A stretch of 64,000 nt of DNA from Mermis nigrescens (lineage: Eukaryota > Nematoda > Enoplea > Mermithida > Mermithidae): assembly GCA_036768485.1 (NCBI GenBank), contig JAVLUZ010000228.1:620001-684000 (forward strand). Reading direction: 5' to 3'. This document shows positions 51,501 through 62,653 of this stretch, piece by piece (positions within the stretch are counted from its first letter, which is position 1; each line of letters opens with the position of its first letter). The notes beneath the pieces were generated by a model. It worked only from the letters and a program-made list of their open reading frames with translations, did not search any database and had not been told where the DNA came from. A program made the translations under genes and the position numbers.

Positions 51501-54364
51501 GCAAAATTAGTCTTAAAAAATTTTTGTGTATGCCCCCCCGAACCAAAATCCTGGCTACGCCTCTGATTGAAGCGTTGTATAGAAGATGAATGCACATATG
51601 AAGTTGACAAGTATAGGATAATGAGCAGGTGGGCAGAAGTAAGGCAAATGGATTTAAATAGAATCACAGGCTAGCAAATTCGTAAGAAATACGGACAACA
51701 GCTGAAATAGTAAACGTCTAAAATATTAACGATAATTATTTGAGGCACGGTTGAGGCCCGGTGGTTTTCAGCCGGGCCCGGGCCTGCTAGTGACCGGCCG
51801 GGCCCGGTCCGGGCCCGGGTACCCGGTCGATCACTGCCCACACGCCCACGTTTGGTCCCCTCCCAAACATTTCTAGAGTGTATTTTTCACAAGGATTCCC
51901 CAAAGGAAAAATTTTGTAGGTGCATTATAAAAACCGCCAACATACATGGGCACAGCGTCAAGTGGCTTGAACCTGGTGACTGAACAATCCTGCAATACCG
52001 CAGGGGACACCGAACCAACCCCGCAAGAATTTCGGAAAGTAATAGAAAAAAGCGCATGCTCGCAATAGCACCAAAAAAATTACCCATATGTCGGATGTGT
52101 AGCTTAATGGAGGCAACTACGCATTGCAGAGAAATACTACAGCAGTATTGATATCTAACTGAGTTGTTTTGCTTTTTATTAGTTTATGCCATTTGATGTT
52201 TGATTTGATTGTCTATTGTTTGTTTGCCACTTTTAGACTAACAAATAACAAAATTACAGTGTAAATATATGCGCAAATATGCAGATAAGTAGCCAGGCCC
52301 ATATATATGCAGCTCAAGAATTCTGGGGGAAGTCAGAATAAGGTAAATCGCCAAAAATATCACTAAAAATAGAATTCTGGAGGTCTACAGTAATCCGCGG
52401 GATGGGGGGTACTTCAACTTCTTGGAGGTACAAACCCCCAAGCCAATGTGTGGCTAGGTCCTTATCAGGGGAGCAAGAGGAGGAATTCTTTCCAGGAATT
52501 TTTTTAGTTTTAAGCTATGAAAATTATTTTTTGGCGTTCCCCGGCGTGAGAATGCTCAATTTCCAGTCCTTCGCACTATTTATTCAAAAATAAATTCCAA
52601 ATTTTTTCCAAATAAAATTTTCTACATTTATTCTCTTCAGAAACGTGCAAAATTGAGCATAACAGGACAAAAATGTCGAAATTTACTGGCGCTACGCGAT
52701 AGATATAATTCCTGCATTGTTCATTTTTAGAAAACTATGAATATTAGCATTTATAGCAGACAAAGAAAGAATTACATTTATCAAGCAGTAATTTTTAATT
52801 TATTACTTACTAAGTTATATTATTTAAGTAACTTGCTTACATATGCCAAAACACTGCCAAAGCAGTGCTTGGAACCATTTGAGCTTTCAGTGAATAATAA
52901 GTTTAAATGTAAAGTGATGTTTTCCGGAGCACTGGCGGAAGGGCTGATAGTCGTAAACATTGGTGAGCGGCACCAAAATTCTGGGGAATGCAAGATTTTT
53001 TCAAAGGTCAATAAATGGCCTTAAAAATGGTGGTATGGCGAAAAATACCATTTTTCAACGTTCCTCATCGAGCACTATTTATTGACATCAAAAAATTGCG
53101 AAAAAAACAAAAAAAATCTCAAAAATTGAATTATGGGGGATTTTGGTTTCTAGGGAAGGGGTGTTCTGATTTCTGGAGGTGCACACCCCCAAACCCCCTC
53201 CAATGCACGCACAGGTATGGTCGTAAAGCCTAACATGTTAGAAACAGATCTTTGCAATGAAAAGCGACACAGTTCTTAAACAAAATTTGACTTTGCAATC
53301 GATTTATGAAAAAAAAAGTTAAAATTTAAGTGAGGAAATAGGAAAATTCATTTCTGAATAATAAATTTATGAAAAATTGAAGATCAGAGATACAAAAATC
53401 AATGTTTTGCGTATTAACAATAGATTGTTTTATTTATTTATTTATCCAGTATTACTTGCACAATTCATAAAGTGCAGCACCTTAGAATCAGTCGCCATAT
53501 TTAAAAAGCACGACGCGAAGCAACGAAAATGTTGAAATTTTGACAAAAAATTTTAATATAGTGCTTCAAAATACCCGAATAAACCCTAATAAATTGAGTA
53601 AACATTTAGGTTCGGGTTCTAGCAGTCAAAATAAATTAGTTCGGGCTCAAGTAGTCCAGTTTGGCTTATTCGGGTTCGGCTTCGGGTCCTGAATTCTGTT
53701 CGGGTACCCGAGTTCGGCTTCGGGTACCCGTTGCATCCCTAGTATCTATACAAATTAAAGACGTTCGCGCGAAGTTGAATTCATTTTATATGCGAGAAAA
53801 CTAAATTTTTTTCAGGTTTTTGATTTTGCCATTCCAGAAATCTTTTGATCGAATCAACACTTTTATGTGCTCTATACTCAAAAAGCGCCCGAAATCAAGT
53901 CGAAAAGTGTTCAATTTCCAATTTTTTCATATTAAAAGCAGCATAATGCAGTCAAAATAGGCTAAAAATGATTAAAAAAATGCGGTCTTATTACATAAAA
54001 GCATTTGATTCAGTCATTCGACTAGCAAAAAAGCGTGAACACAAAATTTACTGGTCTGAATTTCTTGTATTTTACCCCCCCCCATCTACCCTTGTTGACT
54101 CTGACCTATGTACATCTGTAGTTATTTAACTTCATTACTTATGAAAATCCGAATTCCACTACCATTGATTACAAAAACTCAAAGCTGTGTTCTTACTAAT
54201 AATTCTTTTTGTCGGCGTTCAAAAGTCAGCTCAGCTTGTGTCTTTTGGGCGACAATTTCGATTTTATCTTCCTTTTGATCACTTTCATGCTTCTCACAAT
54301 TCTTCTTCTTTTTAATACCACCTTTCTTCAATTTGAGCTTTCCTCGGACGGCGATGTCGTCCAT
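45403..54364 (-). CDS. FAM32A: FAM32A-like small basic nuclear protein, two exons, 95 residues
   Basis: FAM32A is a small lysine-rich nuclear protein associated with the spliceosome. Exons 54197-54364 and 45403-45522 join in phase 0 to 288 nt. The N-terminus RGKLKLKKGGIKKKK matches the family's GPLKLKG then KKKK tract; TQAELTFERRQKE matches its TPAQAAFE segment; and the C-terminus DIPKVSWTK is the family's invariant end. Human FAM32A is 112 residues, so this one is slightly short in the basic linker. The ATG at 54364 was chosen because it aligns with the family start; an in-frame ATG at 54418 would add 18 residues that match nothing. The 8.7-kb GT-AG intron is full of mobile elements. Confidence 0.9.
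46104..46358 (+). mobile_element. hAT-like MITE, TGGGC group, exact ATGGCAAC duplication
   Basis: Starts CATACGTGGGCAGC and ends CACGCCCATGTGTG; ATGGCAAC at 46096-46103 and 46359-46366. Confidence 0.88.
47250..47663 (-). mobile_element. hAT-like MITE, TTTGTACA group
   Basis: Starts CTGTGTTTTTTTGTATTCG and ends CAAAAAAACCACTG. Flanks GCCCTAAG (47242-47249) and GCCCTAGG (47664-47671), seven of eight identical. It lacks the usual GGCGCGAAGCGCC hairpins, apparently deleted. Confidence 0.8.
47664..47836 (-). pseudogene. Unidentified coding-like fragment, interrupted by a MITE
   Basis: The minus strand has a splice-like GGTTTAGGCAG followed by an open frame starting YWGSPEDDPGSRRPLTG, then ETSEENDNGKP and FQVTGHWTVSNIFDF. 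It is less AT-rich than its surroundings and its composition resembles real protein. The frame runs into the MITE at 47250-47663. Skipping that insert and one duplicated 8-mer, it continues about 15 codons to a stop near 47207. The family is not recognised; it may be a decayed gene or transposon exon. Confidence 0.3.
48877..49379 (-). mobile_element. Two TGGGC-group MITEs, one inserted in the end of the other
   Basis: A first copy starts CACACGTGAGC at 48877. A second starts CACACGTGGGC at 49112 just after CTGCCCAC, which is the end of the first, and runs to about 49370, where CTGCCCAG is followed by CCCACCTAG. The outer flanks ATTTCACA and GTCTCACA share six of eight bases. Exact right limits are uncertain. 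Confidence 0.65.
49867..51836. mobile_element. 1.97-kb hAT-like element with CCGGGC-rich ends, exact CCCACACG duplication
   Basis: Starts CAGTGATCAACCGGGC and ends CCCGGTCGATCACTG. CCCACACG flanks both sides (49859-49866 and 51837-51844). Both ends are strikingly GC-rich with CCGGGCCCGG palindromes. It belongs with the elements at 26031 and 32148. It carries another complete element at 50411-51565 and no transposase. Confidence 0.86.
50411..51565. mobile_element. 1.16-kb hAT-like element with CATAGGCGTAGCCAGG ends, exact ATTGAAGC duplication
   Basis: Starts CATAGGCGTAGCCAGG and ends CCTGGCTACGCCTCTG. ATTGAAGC lies at 50403-50410 and 51566-51573. It is nested in the element at 49867-51836. 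Its interior matches 26360-27455 in reverse. It contains hairpins of the GGCGCTTCGCGCC type near 50540. Confidence 0.86.
52958..53219 (+). mobile_element. hAT-like MITE, TGGGC group, exact GTCGTAAA duplication
   Basis: Starts CATTGGTGAGCGGCACC and ends ACGCACAGGTATG; GTCGTAAA at 52950-52957 and 53220-53227. The ends are mutated but the duplication is perfect. Confidence 0.84.
54197..54364 (-). CDS. FAM32A: FAM32A-like exon 1 (residues 1-56)
   Basis: ATG at 54364-54362; donor GTAAGA right after the Leu-Leu codons at 54197. Encodes MDDIAVRGKLKLKKGGIKKK and an acidic/basic linker to TQAELTFERRQKELL. The lysine tract and the KLKLKKGG motif match the family N-terminus. Confidence 0.88.
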
Positions 54365-55193
54365 GTTTAAATAATCTATCTTATTTAAACGTCCTAGTAA
54401 AAATAGAGTGCATTCCAATGCTATAGCACTAAAAAATTTGATTGTTTAAGAAGGCAAAACGATTCTGAAAAACAAGAAAATTATTGACTGGCATTATGAT
54501 GAGCACACATGCACACTGGGGGAGGGTAGGAGCCGGGGGTATGCCGCTGCCCACGAAATAAGCGAGTGAATCAGCGAGCAGCTAAACTTTTCGAAAGAAG
54601 ATAAGTAAGAATAATTTCCAAGGTATGTTCGAGACTTAAAGAATGGTTTGCGATTAAAACTGTGAATTCAATTTCTCTGGGAGCGAGATTCATAGAAATC
54701 ACCAAAAGCGAATTTTAGCTCTGAACCCGGGCCAGCACGACCGAAATTTTTTAAATATAAGGGGGGTAAAAAAGACGCTTTACGACCACTAGAGCTGCGC
54801 ACTTTGTGAATTTCGCTACCCAGACCCCAAATATGGTGGGAATTCAAGAGACACCGTCTCTTTCAGGGCTCGGGGGGTCTGAGGTGGCGAGCTCAAGCGC
54901 ACCCTAACGAGGTCCGAGGCAGATCTCTGAAAAATTTTGTAAAAAAGTAACTTAAGATTGAATCGAAACGTTAAAATTTCCGCCTAATTTCGGTTTTGAT
55001 ATCAGTCTAAAAGCAGTCAAACTTCATCACAGCACTAAAATTTTCTATCATAAATGAAAATGTGTATCATTCTCGCTTCCTGCATAGATCATATTTTCTG
55101 CGTAAAACCTGCGAAAAACATAAGAAATATATGCAAAATATGCTTTAGATTGTTTAAACATTGAACATGGAGTGCTTTATCCCCGCCTTTGGG

Positions 55194-55886
55194 AACTGAC
55201 GTAGCCAGTGAGGGGAGTGGGGAAAGGGGATTCCAAATAGGGAAAATTTAGGCATCTTCAAGAACTCAGCAATATGGTCGCATGATGCTGTTCTGCGACT
55301 TAAAATCGAAAAAGTCTTAGAATCTTTTAGCAATTTCTATCGTTTTATTGCAAATAAACTCAAAAAAAATAGCGCTTCGAGCGCATAATAAACAATTTTT
55401 CCATCAAGAACGTAAAAATTCCAAAAAATATTTTTTGACTGCAAATAATATTACACTGTGTCCGATCTTATTTGCAGTCTAGGCCATTTGACTGCATATA
55501 TGTAATATTACACTGTGCGCAATATTATTTGCAGTCTAGGCCACTGATTTTGGATGCGAATAATATTATAATGTGCACAATATTATTTGCAGTCTAACTT
55601 CTTAGTATCGACTGCAAATAATATTACACTGTGTTCTGAACTAATTTGCAGTCTAGGCCATTGGTTTTTGACTGCAAATAATATTAAATTCTGTGCTATA
55701 TTATTTGCAGTTGACTGCAAATAATTACTCCCACTACGCCAGTGGTGCCATACCCCCGAAACAAAATTTTGATACGGGCCTGTTGACAAATATAGACCAA
55801 AAAGTGGAAAAAACGGTGTTCATGAGTTTTTTAAAATGAAAAGAAAATTTTTTGAATTCCCTGGCAAAATCCTGGCTACGTCTATG
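55194..55886. mobile_element. hAT-like element with GACGTAGCCAG ends holding a palindromic tandem array
   Basis: Starts AACTGACGTAGCCAG and ends CCTGGCTACGTCTATG, the same ends as the element at 50411. Flanks CCTTTGGG (55186-55193) and GATTTGGG (55887-55894) share six of eight bases. Inside are the tandem array at 55437-55729 and an inverted CAGGCCCGTATC end near 55775-55790, suggesting another nested insertion. Confidence 0.62.
55437..55729. repeat. Tandem array of palindromic units (GACTGCAAATAATATT), about five copies
   Basis: Units of about 55-60 bp read GACTGCAAATAATATTAC, ACTGTG, then AATATTATTTGCAGTC, so each is itself a hairpin. Units are separated by a TAGGCCATT-like spacer. Starts are near 55437, 55490, 55549, 55609, 55669 and 55713. 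It is not a CRISPR array; the spacers are repeated too. Confidence 0.8.
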
Positions 55887-56834
55887 GATTTGGGACTAAA
55901 TAATAATTAATAATTGTTAAATTCTGAAATTCGACACAAAGCGCTGATTATTTTTGCGATTTTTTGCTAAAAAACGAAGGAGGGGAAAAGGACAAAATTA
56001 AGGATGTCCAGGGGCAGGCTTTTTAGCCGGGGCCGAAAAAGATGTTATGCATACTAATGTATGCTGACCAGGATTTTTTTTTAGCGCCACCCCCATTTGC
56101 GCAGCCGCTAATGGCCAGGATAGAGCCGTTTGCGCGCGGAGCTTCTCATTAGCGCACCAAAAAACCTTTAAATGCTTGGCGATAGGCAAAAATAAGGGCA
56201 TTTTTGAACTTCTGATGCGCTCCATGTACTGCTGACTGACAATAAATTCTGGCAAGAAATTTAAAAAATTCTTACTACTGGTTCCAACTCGAACAAGAAA
56301 TCTAATGGTAAAAATATCAATTTGATACCTGATTTCTCATTGCCTTGCCTATACTAGACTGAGCGATTTCTTCAAGCTGTCTTTGCAGTTTGCACTCAAT
56401 TTTCGTGTATTGCAAAATGCAACCGCTATACAGAAACCAATAATTAGATGCAAAGCGCCCAAAATTTTGGCATCTTCTCAATGTGTATCTCAAGGCTGGG
56501 CTATTTCAAAGATAAATTTAAAATGAAAACAATTAATTTGGCACCATGCACCACAAAAGCAAGGATTCATTACTGCAAAGATGCTAAAGCAGGGATTCGC
56601 TTATGATGAAACAGGAAAGCGGTGGTTGGCAAACACAATTAATTCATTCTAAGAAGTCGGCGCCAAGCGCCGAAAAAATTTTAAAAATTTTTAAATCAAA
56701 ATGCAATATAAAATGTTTAAATTTCTAATTTTTTGCCCAAAAAAGCCTTTGCGCATGGCGCTAATAAACGAAATGTCCCATTAGCGCAGGGCGGGTTTCC
56801 TTTGCGCCGCGCTAAAAAAAACAGTGATGCTGGC

Positions 56835-57073
56835 CATACCTGGGTGTGGGTGTGAGGGTTCGGGGGTATGCACCTCCACAGAAACCAAAATACCCCCAAA
56901 ATTCAATTTTTAAAATTTTTTGATTTTTTCGCAATTTTTTGATGCCAATGGATAGTGCTCGATGAGAAACGTTGAAAATGGAATTTCTTTGCCATACTAC
57001 CATTTTTAGGGCCATTCTTTGACCTTTAAAAAAATCTTGCATCCCCCCAGAACTTTGGTGCCGCCCACCTATG
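56835..57073 (-). mobile_element. hAT-like MITE, TGGGC group
   Basis: Starts CATACCTGGGTGTGG and ends GCCGCCCACCTATG; flanks ATGCTGGC (56827-56834) and ATGCTCAC (57074-57081), six of eight identical. Confidence 0.76.
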
Positions 57074-57718
57074 ATGCTCACCCTATAATCGTACACTTAA
57101 AATTATTTACGGTACTTTTTTACATTAGTACTTAATCATATAATTGAGAAAAGGAGATTAAGTTCAGGTTTCTCACTGTATAATGGCTTTAAATTAAAAG
57201 CTTAAGAAGTTAACAAAAAACGGTTTGAAAAATATCAATGATGCATGTGATACTAAATCAGTCCAATTAAATGACAATTATTAGCGATAAATTATAAATG
57301 TGCAACTGTCTTCAGATTTTCAAAACTTCATGACTGATTTCCGGAAAGGTAAAGAATTGCGAGGTAATTTTAAAATTCGAAATAGAATACCAATATCTCT
57401 TATGATCAAAACTCTCAATTAATGAATGATGTCAGTTTAGAAGAAAATAGAAATAATTTTTTCATATGATAAAGATTCATGTTAAAGATTAATTTTTCCG
57501 CTGAAAAGCCAAACAAAATATAAGCATTTAACTTCAAATCATGCATTTTTATATTTAAAAATATCATTTTTCCTCCTATTTCCACTTAAAGAGCTTATTA
57601 ATTTTCAATAAAAACTGTTAATTTATCTATTGATTACATACATTGCAGTTCTTGGATTTAAGACTCCCGATTCTACATTTTCTATTTCGAATTAGTCTTG
57701 TCTTCCAGCTGTACTAAG

Positions 57719-58169
57719 CACGGTTTTTTTGTATTCGGCAAAGATTTTTCGCGATGTACAAAAACTTTTGAGGACCTTCTTTGTACATGTACAAAGATTT
57801 TTTGGAAGATAAAAACTGCAAAAAAGGTTCGAAATTCGCAAAATTCTCGGCGCTCCGCGCCGAAATGAGCAATTGTGTGTTCCATATATCTTTATAATTT
57901 CAGAAATTGCATTTTGAAAGGAAAAATGCCAAATTTTTTGACGCTTCGCACCGCTTTTGAGACGATTATTACTGATTTTTACTCCTGAGAAACCTAGAAA
58001 TTGCTAAAATACGTAACCAAAGGTCGAACAACTCTGTTTTTGCCACACTAAAATCGCTACTGTATATACCATATTATAGTACCCAAAAATTTGTGTGTAC
58101 GAAATGTACAAAGACTTTTAGGGACCATCTTTGTACATGTACAAACGGACCTTGTATAAAAAAACACTG
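57719..58169 (-). mobile_element. hAT-like MITE, TTTGTACA group, exact GTACTAAG duplication
   Basis: Starts CACGGTTTTTTTGTATTCG and ends TATAAAAAAACACTG. GTACTAAG is at 57711-57718 and 58170-58177. It has GGCGCTCCGCGCC at about 57847 and a worn hairpin near 57942. It is the clearest evidence that this group makes 8-bp duplications. Confidence 0.88.
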
Positions 58170-58264
58170 GTACTAAGCCATGAAAATCATGGATGCACAA
58201 ATTTTAAACAGCTTTTTCTTGCCAAGATATTGGCTGATGCGATAAATATCCCCGACCCGACAGC

Positions 58265-58972
58265 CAATTTTTTTGTACAGTCCCCAAAAGTCTTTGTACA
58301 TTTTGTACATGCAAATTTTTGTGTATTATAATACAGTACAGTAGCGATTTCAGTGTGGTAAAACGGGGTTTTCGATCTTTGGTAGTGTATTTCAGCTAAT
58401 TTCTAGGTTTCTGACGCCAAAAATTACTAAAAATTGTCTCAAAACGGCGCAAAGCGCCGAAAATTTGACATTCTCCTATTCTAAATGCGAATTCTGCCAC
58501 TTTAAAGATATATAAGACCAACAATCGAAAATTTTCGGGAATTTCACACTTTTTACAGTTTTTGTCTTCCGAAAATCTCTGTTCATTTGGCACACACAAA
58601 TTTTTGGGTACTATAATATGGTGCAGTAGCGATTTTAGTGTGGTTTAAACAGAGTTGTTCGACTTTTGGTAGTGTATTTTAGCTAATGTCTGGGTCTCGA
58701 AGGGCAAAAATCACTAAGAATCGTCTTAAAACGGTGCGAAGCGCCGAGAAATTTGACATTTTTCCATTTGAAATGCAATTTCTGCCATTATAAACATATA
58801 TACAACACACAATTACTCATTTTGGGGCTAAGCGCCGAAACTTTTTGCGAATTTCAGACCTTTTCTGCAATTTTTGTCTTCCCAAAAATCTTTGTACATG
58901 TACAAAGACGGTCCCGAAAAGTCTCTGTACATCGGGAAAAATCTTTGCCGAGTACAAAAAAAACATTGCCGA
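58265..58972 (+). mobile_element. Rearranged pair of TTTGTACA-group MITE copies
   Basis: 58265-58578 carries the left two thirds of the family and passes directly into a second partial copy (58579-58972) that ends GAGTACAAAAAAAACATTG. Hairpins GGCGCAAAGCGCC (about 58445) and variants near 58735 and 58828 are present. It probably arose by recombination between two copies. Confidence 0.65.
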
Positions 58973-59104
58973 ATTTTCAAGAAATCCTTTGAAATTTTGA
59001 ATTGCGGAAGAATATTTATATATGATTTTAGGTCAGGGCACCAAGAACTGCGATCATAGCATCAAATCTCACTTCCTTCTTAAGCTGATCCTTCAATTAA
59101 TTTT

Positions 59105-59170
59105 ATGGATGAGCTAAAGAAACAATTCAACGATCAAATTTCGCCATTGAATTCGTCAGTATTCGGAAAT
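59105..59170 (+). CDS. Possible first coding exon of an unidentified gene
   Basis: ATG at 59105 opens 22 codons (MDELKKQFNDQISPLNSSVF then GN) and meets a good donor (GTAAGA) in phase 0. The composition is protein-like, but it is too short to identify and no following exon was found before the window end. It could be chance. Confidence 0.3.
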
Positions 59171-59412
59171 GTAAGATTTCTTCGGTTCCTCATAATTTCC
59201 AAGACTGATTTAAAAAGAAAATCTTAAAGTTTTGTAATTTATTACAAATGTTTTAGCCCCAGCCCGGCCCCAGTTCTGTCTGGGCATATGCTCCGGCACC
59301 GGAGCCACGGCTTGGGACATCTAAAGAAAAAATCATTCTCAAATTTCATTTAAGGGGAAGCAGGAGCCCCCTAATCCTCCTAGATACGGGCCTAGACAGG
59401 TATCCTAGACCT

Positions 59413-62330
59413 AGTTATCAATACAATACAATACAATACAAATTTTATTGCAAAGTCAATGAAACAGGTAAAATACACATAAACACGGCAAAATACGAAG
59501 AATAAAAAATCATCGATAGTTTCACTGGCTGCAATAGCTCCATGATACATTAAAGCATACTGGTTGGAGCCACAATTTTTGACTTGAGGTAATCTTTAAC
59601 CCTGGTCTGAAAGATATTTGCCGAAGAAGAACAAATAATCGCATCTGGGAGAGAATTCCATAGATATAGGACTCTATTTGGAAAAGAGTATTTTTTAACA
59701 TCTAAACGAAATTTTTCACCTTTAAGTTTTAAACTATTAACAGCTCGAGTTTTAGATGACTGTGTAAGTGTGAAAAAATCATCAGGATCAATTTGTATAT
59801 ATCCATTGAAAATTTTATATATCATGGATAAATCAAAAACAACTCTACGAAATTCCAGAGTCTAATTCTGAAATCTGAAGCCGACGTTCATATGGTATAT
59901 CACTAAATTTAAGAATACGTTTGGTAAAATATTTTTGAACTTTTTCTATATTTTTTGTATCACATTTCTTATATGGATTCCAAATAACTGTATTAAATTC
60001 TAAAAGGGGGCGAATAAATTGCTTGAAAGCTAAAATTAATGCTTCTGTATTCTTAATCTGAAATGATCGAAAAATAAGTGATAATCGAAAATAAGCGTTT
60101 TGGACTATATTTTTTATATGAGGAGAAAAATTCAAAGTTTCATTTAAAGTAATACCTAAATCCCGAACCCCAATATTAGTAGGAAGAAGTTTTTTATCAT
60201 TTATGAAATAATCAAAGCGAGGATTATTATGACCAAAGTAAAGGACTTGACATTTAGATACTGATAGGGGTAATTGCCATAACTTAGACCATTTGATAAT
60301 ATCAGTAAGAAGTTTTTGTAGAAGAAAAAAATCCACTGATTTAGCATATATTTTAATATCATCCGCGAAAAGCATAATTTTTGTTTTTTCACTAATGCAA
60401 AGGTTTGTAATATCATTATTGTAAAGTAGGAATAAAACAGGTCCCAGGACACTCCCCTGTGGAACACCACTAAGTAATTTTCCTAGTAGTGAGACTGTAT
60501 TATCAAGCTTAACACTCTGAGTACGAATAGTCAAAAAATCATGAATCCATTTTATGAGATTATCACACAGTCCATCCATACTTAAATAATTTAAAAATTA
60601 ACTTAGAACTTGAAACGGAATCAAAAGCTTTTTGAAAGTCCAAATAAATAGAATCGATTGTATCTTTATTATCTAAATTTTTGATAATATAATCAGTGTA
60701 ACAAAGTAGCTGTGATTCACATGATTTTTTCGGTAAAAAGCCAAATTGGTATTTTGATAAGAGATTGTAATGCAAGATATACGTCATGATTTTATCTGTA
60801 ATTATATTCTCCAATAATCGGCATGAAACACAAGTAAGTGAAACAGGTCTATAGTTATCAGGTGAAGCGAGGTCATTTTTTTAAAAATGAGTACTACAAG
60901 AGCATGTTTCCAGATTTTAGGTAACTAAGGGCCGTATGATAGAACGCGGAATAGTGCTATTCCAAGATAAAACAGTGGGATAAGAGGGCGGAATAAAATA
61001 TTTCGGTATTACGAAAGCGGAATAAACAGTGATATTCCAGGAATAAAGTTGGTATGACAGAACGCGGAATAGCGCCCTTCCGGGCGCTAACATCGGGATA
61101 AAATGGTGGAATAATAATAAGCGGTATGACAGAAGGCGAAATAAGATGTCTCGGGAATAAAAACAGCCGCTTTTATTCCGCCATTTTATAACTGGTCGGA
61201 GCAGGTATAAGTCAGCGGAATAGTCGTACAAATCGTTTCTAACGCGAGTCTTAAAGGGTGTAAATGTGTCGAAAAATTTTAATAAGATACTTAATCAATT
61301 CCTCTTTATCTAGAAATTCAATATTGTTGTTCTCGCTTGTATTTACGACCAAAAAGATGCAGTAAGTGCGTTTGCTCCACGAGTGCAGCTCGTCTAGTTG
61401 AACTCTTGGTAAAGAGATTCTAAAATTTTTCGATCATGCATTACCAAACACACCGAGTGGAGTGATTTAAAAAATTAATGCAGTAAGTAGTAAGTATAAT
61501 CAACAAGTTTACAGAAATATTCACCATGAGTACACAAAAAAGAAGTTTTCCATGCGCAAACTGATAAATTTTTTGATCTTGATAATGATTTATTTTTATT
61601 TTTGTTTTCCGTGGAAGCAAGCAAGCGCCTTCATTGAACCGAATTATAAAAATTTATTTGGTAACATTCAGAAGTATGAAGTCAATTCCATGCATCACTG
61701 CACAAGTTACGCGCGCGCTACACACATTGTATTTACGTCCTATGATTTCGAACGAATAACGTGACGGGATTACAGTATGCCGTATGCGTTAGACGGGCAA
61801 TCTGTACACAAAACTAATGGAATGCATAGCTTAACCCTGGGATAGATTCAGTTATCCCAGGAATAGCTATTCCTCGCGTATTTCGCGTTCTGTAATACAA
61901 AATTTTCTTATTCCTGGGATAGCTTATTCCGTCCCTTAACCCAGGAATAGCTATCACGAGAATAAGTTTTATTACGAGAATAGCTATTCCAGGAATAGGG
62001 CTTATCCAGAAATAACTTATTCCGCTTTCTGTCATACGGCCCTTAGAAGTTAAAAGAGATATTGAAAATATCTTTTTTAATGGATTTACTAAATAAAATG
62101 CCAGTTTTTTAAACAAAATTGGTGGAAGATTGTCAGGTCCAACTAAAAAGACGATTTCAATTTCTTAATAGATTTTAAAACTGATTCATCAATAATATAA
62201 TCGATAAAAGTCAAATTTAATTTGCTAGATACATTAATATCAATAGTGTCAGGACAATCAGCGCGGCGAGACCATCGATAAAGAGCATTAAAATAAATCA
62301 ATCCGTCGAATTTTGAAATTTTACCCTTCT
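59413..62330 (-). pseudogene. Broken non-LTR retrotransposon (LINE, CR1/jockey-like), reverse transcriptase
   Basis: Minus-strand frames give successive reverse-transcriptase blocks: GPDNLPPILFKKLAF (about 62130), SIYLDFQKAFDSVS (about 60640), LLSGVPQGSVLGP (about 60470), IMLFADDIKIYAK (about 60370) and a C-terminal FPNRVLYLWNSLPDAI (about 59660). FADD is the polymerase active site. Blocks fall in different frames with stops between them, so it is inactive. It is split by an inserted element at 60926-62046. The 3' end is marked by a TTGTA pentamer tail (plus strand CAATACAATACAATACAA at about 59420-59440). Similarity is lost upstream of about 62330, so the 5' part is absent. Confidence 0.85.
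60926..62046. mobile_element. 1.1-kb terminal-inverted-repeat element inserted in the LINE
   Basis: Starts CTAAGGGCCGTATGA and ends TCATACGGCCCTTAG. GGTATGACAGAACGCGGAATA-like words recur inside both ends. The element interrupts the LINE reading frame between the GPDNLPP block and the KIWKHAL block. Target duplication is unclear, and no transposase was found. Possibly PIF/Harbinger-like on the GGGCC-type end, but unproven. Confidence 0.72.
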
Positions 62331-62653
62331 AAAAAGCATTTTTGCATCACAAAAATTTACTACAATGTGAACAAAGACCAAAATGCTTTTCCATATCTCA
62401 GATGTTGGTTCACAGGAATTTCTAAACGTGAAAAAGAACAACGAGTGTACAGCTGCAGCAGATCAGTGAGAAACAGTATTACCAGATCAAAATTTGGCAT
62501 TGGTGTAGCTGGTTCACATATGTATTAAGATAGCCACGTTATAAGTACGTATACAGCAAATATTATCCGGTGAAAGCTGCCACATAACTGATTTGATTTG
62601 AGTCAAGTCGGAAACAAATAAGGCAGTCATCAGATTTTTCCAGTAGATTCATG

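Larger units (their letters stand above)
49614..51854 (+). mobile_element. TGGGC-group MITE split by a 1.97-kb hAT-like element
   Basis: The left part 49614-49866 starts CATATGTGGGCAGC. The rest of its end (CCCACGTTTG) is at 51845-51854. Between them is the element at 49867-51836 plus its target duplication. The outer flanks GGCCAGTC and GTCCCCTC match poorly (five of eight). Confidence 0.7.
45523..54196. other. FAM32A-like intron, 8.7 kb, mostly mobile elements
   Basis: GT-AG on the minus strand (GTAAGA to TTTACAG). Besides the elements listed separately it contains a GGCGCTTCGCGCC hairpin at about 46480. It also holds GGGTTCGGGT-rich blocks at about 48455-48570 and 53575-53740, which may be ends of one further element. 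Around 46100-46360 and 52958-53219 are clean MITEs. Confidence 0.6.
54365..59104. other. Region upstream of the FAM32A-like gene
   Basis: Contains the elements at 55194-55886, 56835-57073 and 57719-58169 and the partial copies at 58265-58972. The stretch 54480-55190 has a hexamer-poor, G-rich worn repeat at 54740-54930 similar to 26700-26770. The stretch 57080-57710 is plain AT-rich sequence in which nothing was recognised. No promoter could be defined. Confidence 0.45.

Noticed and set aside
55437..55729. Possible CRISPR-like array
   Set aside because: The genome is eukaryotic, the units are palindromes and the spacers are repeats of each other.
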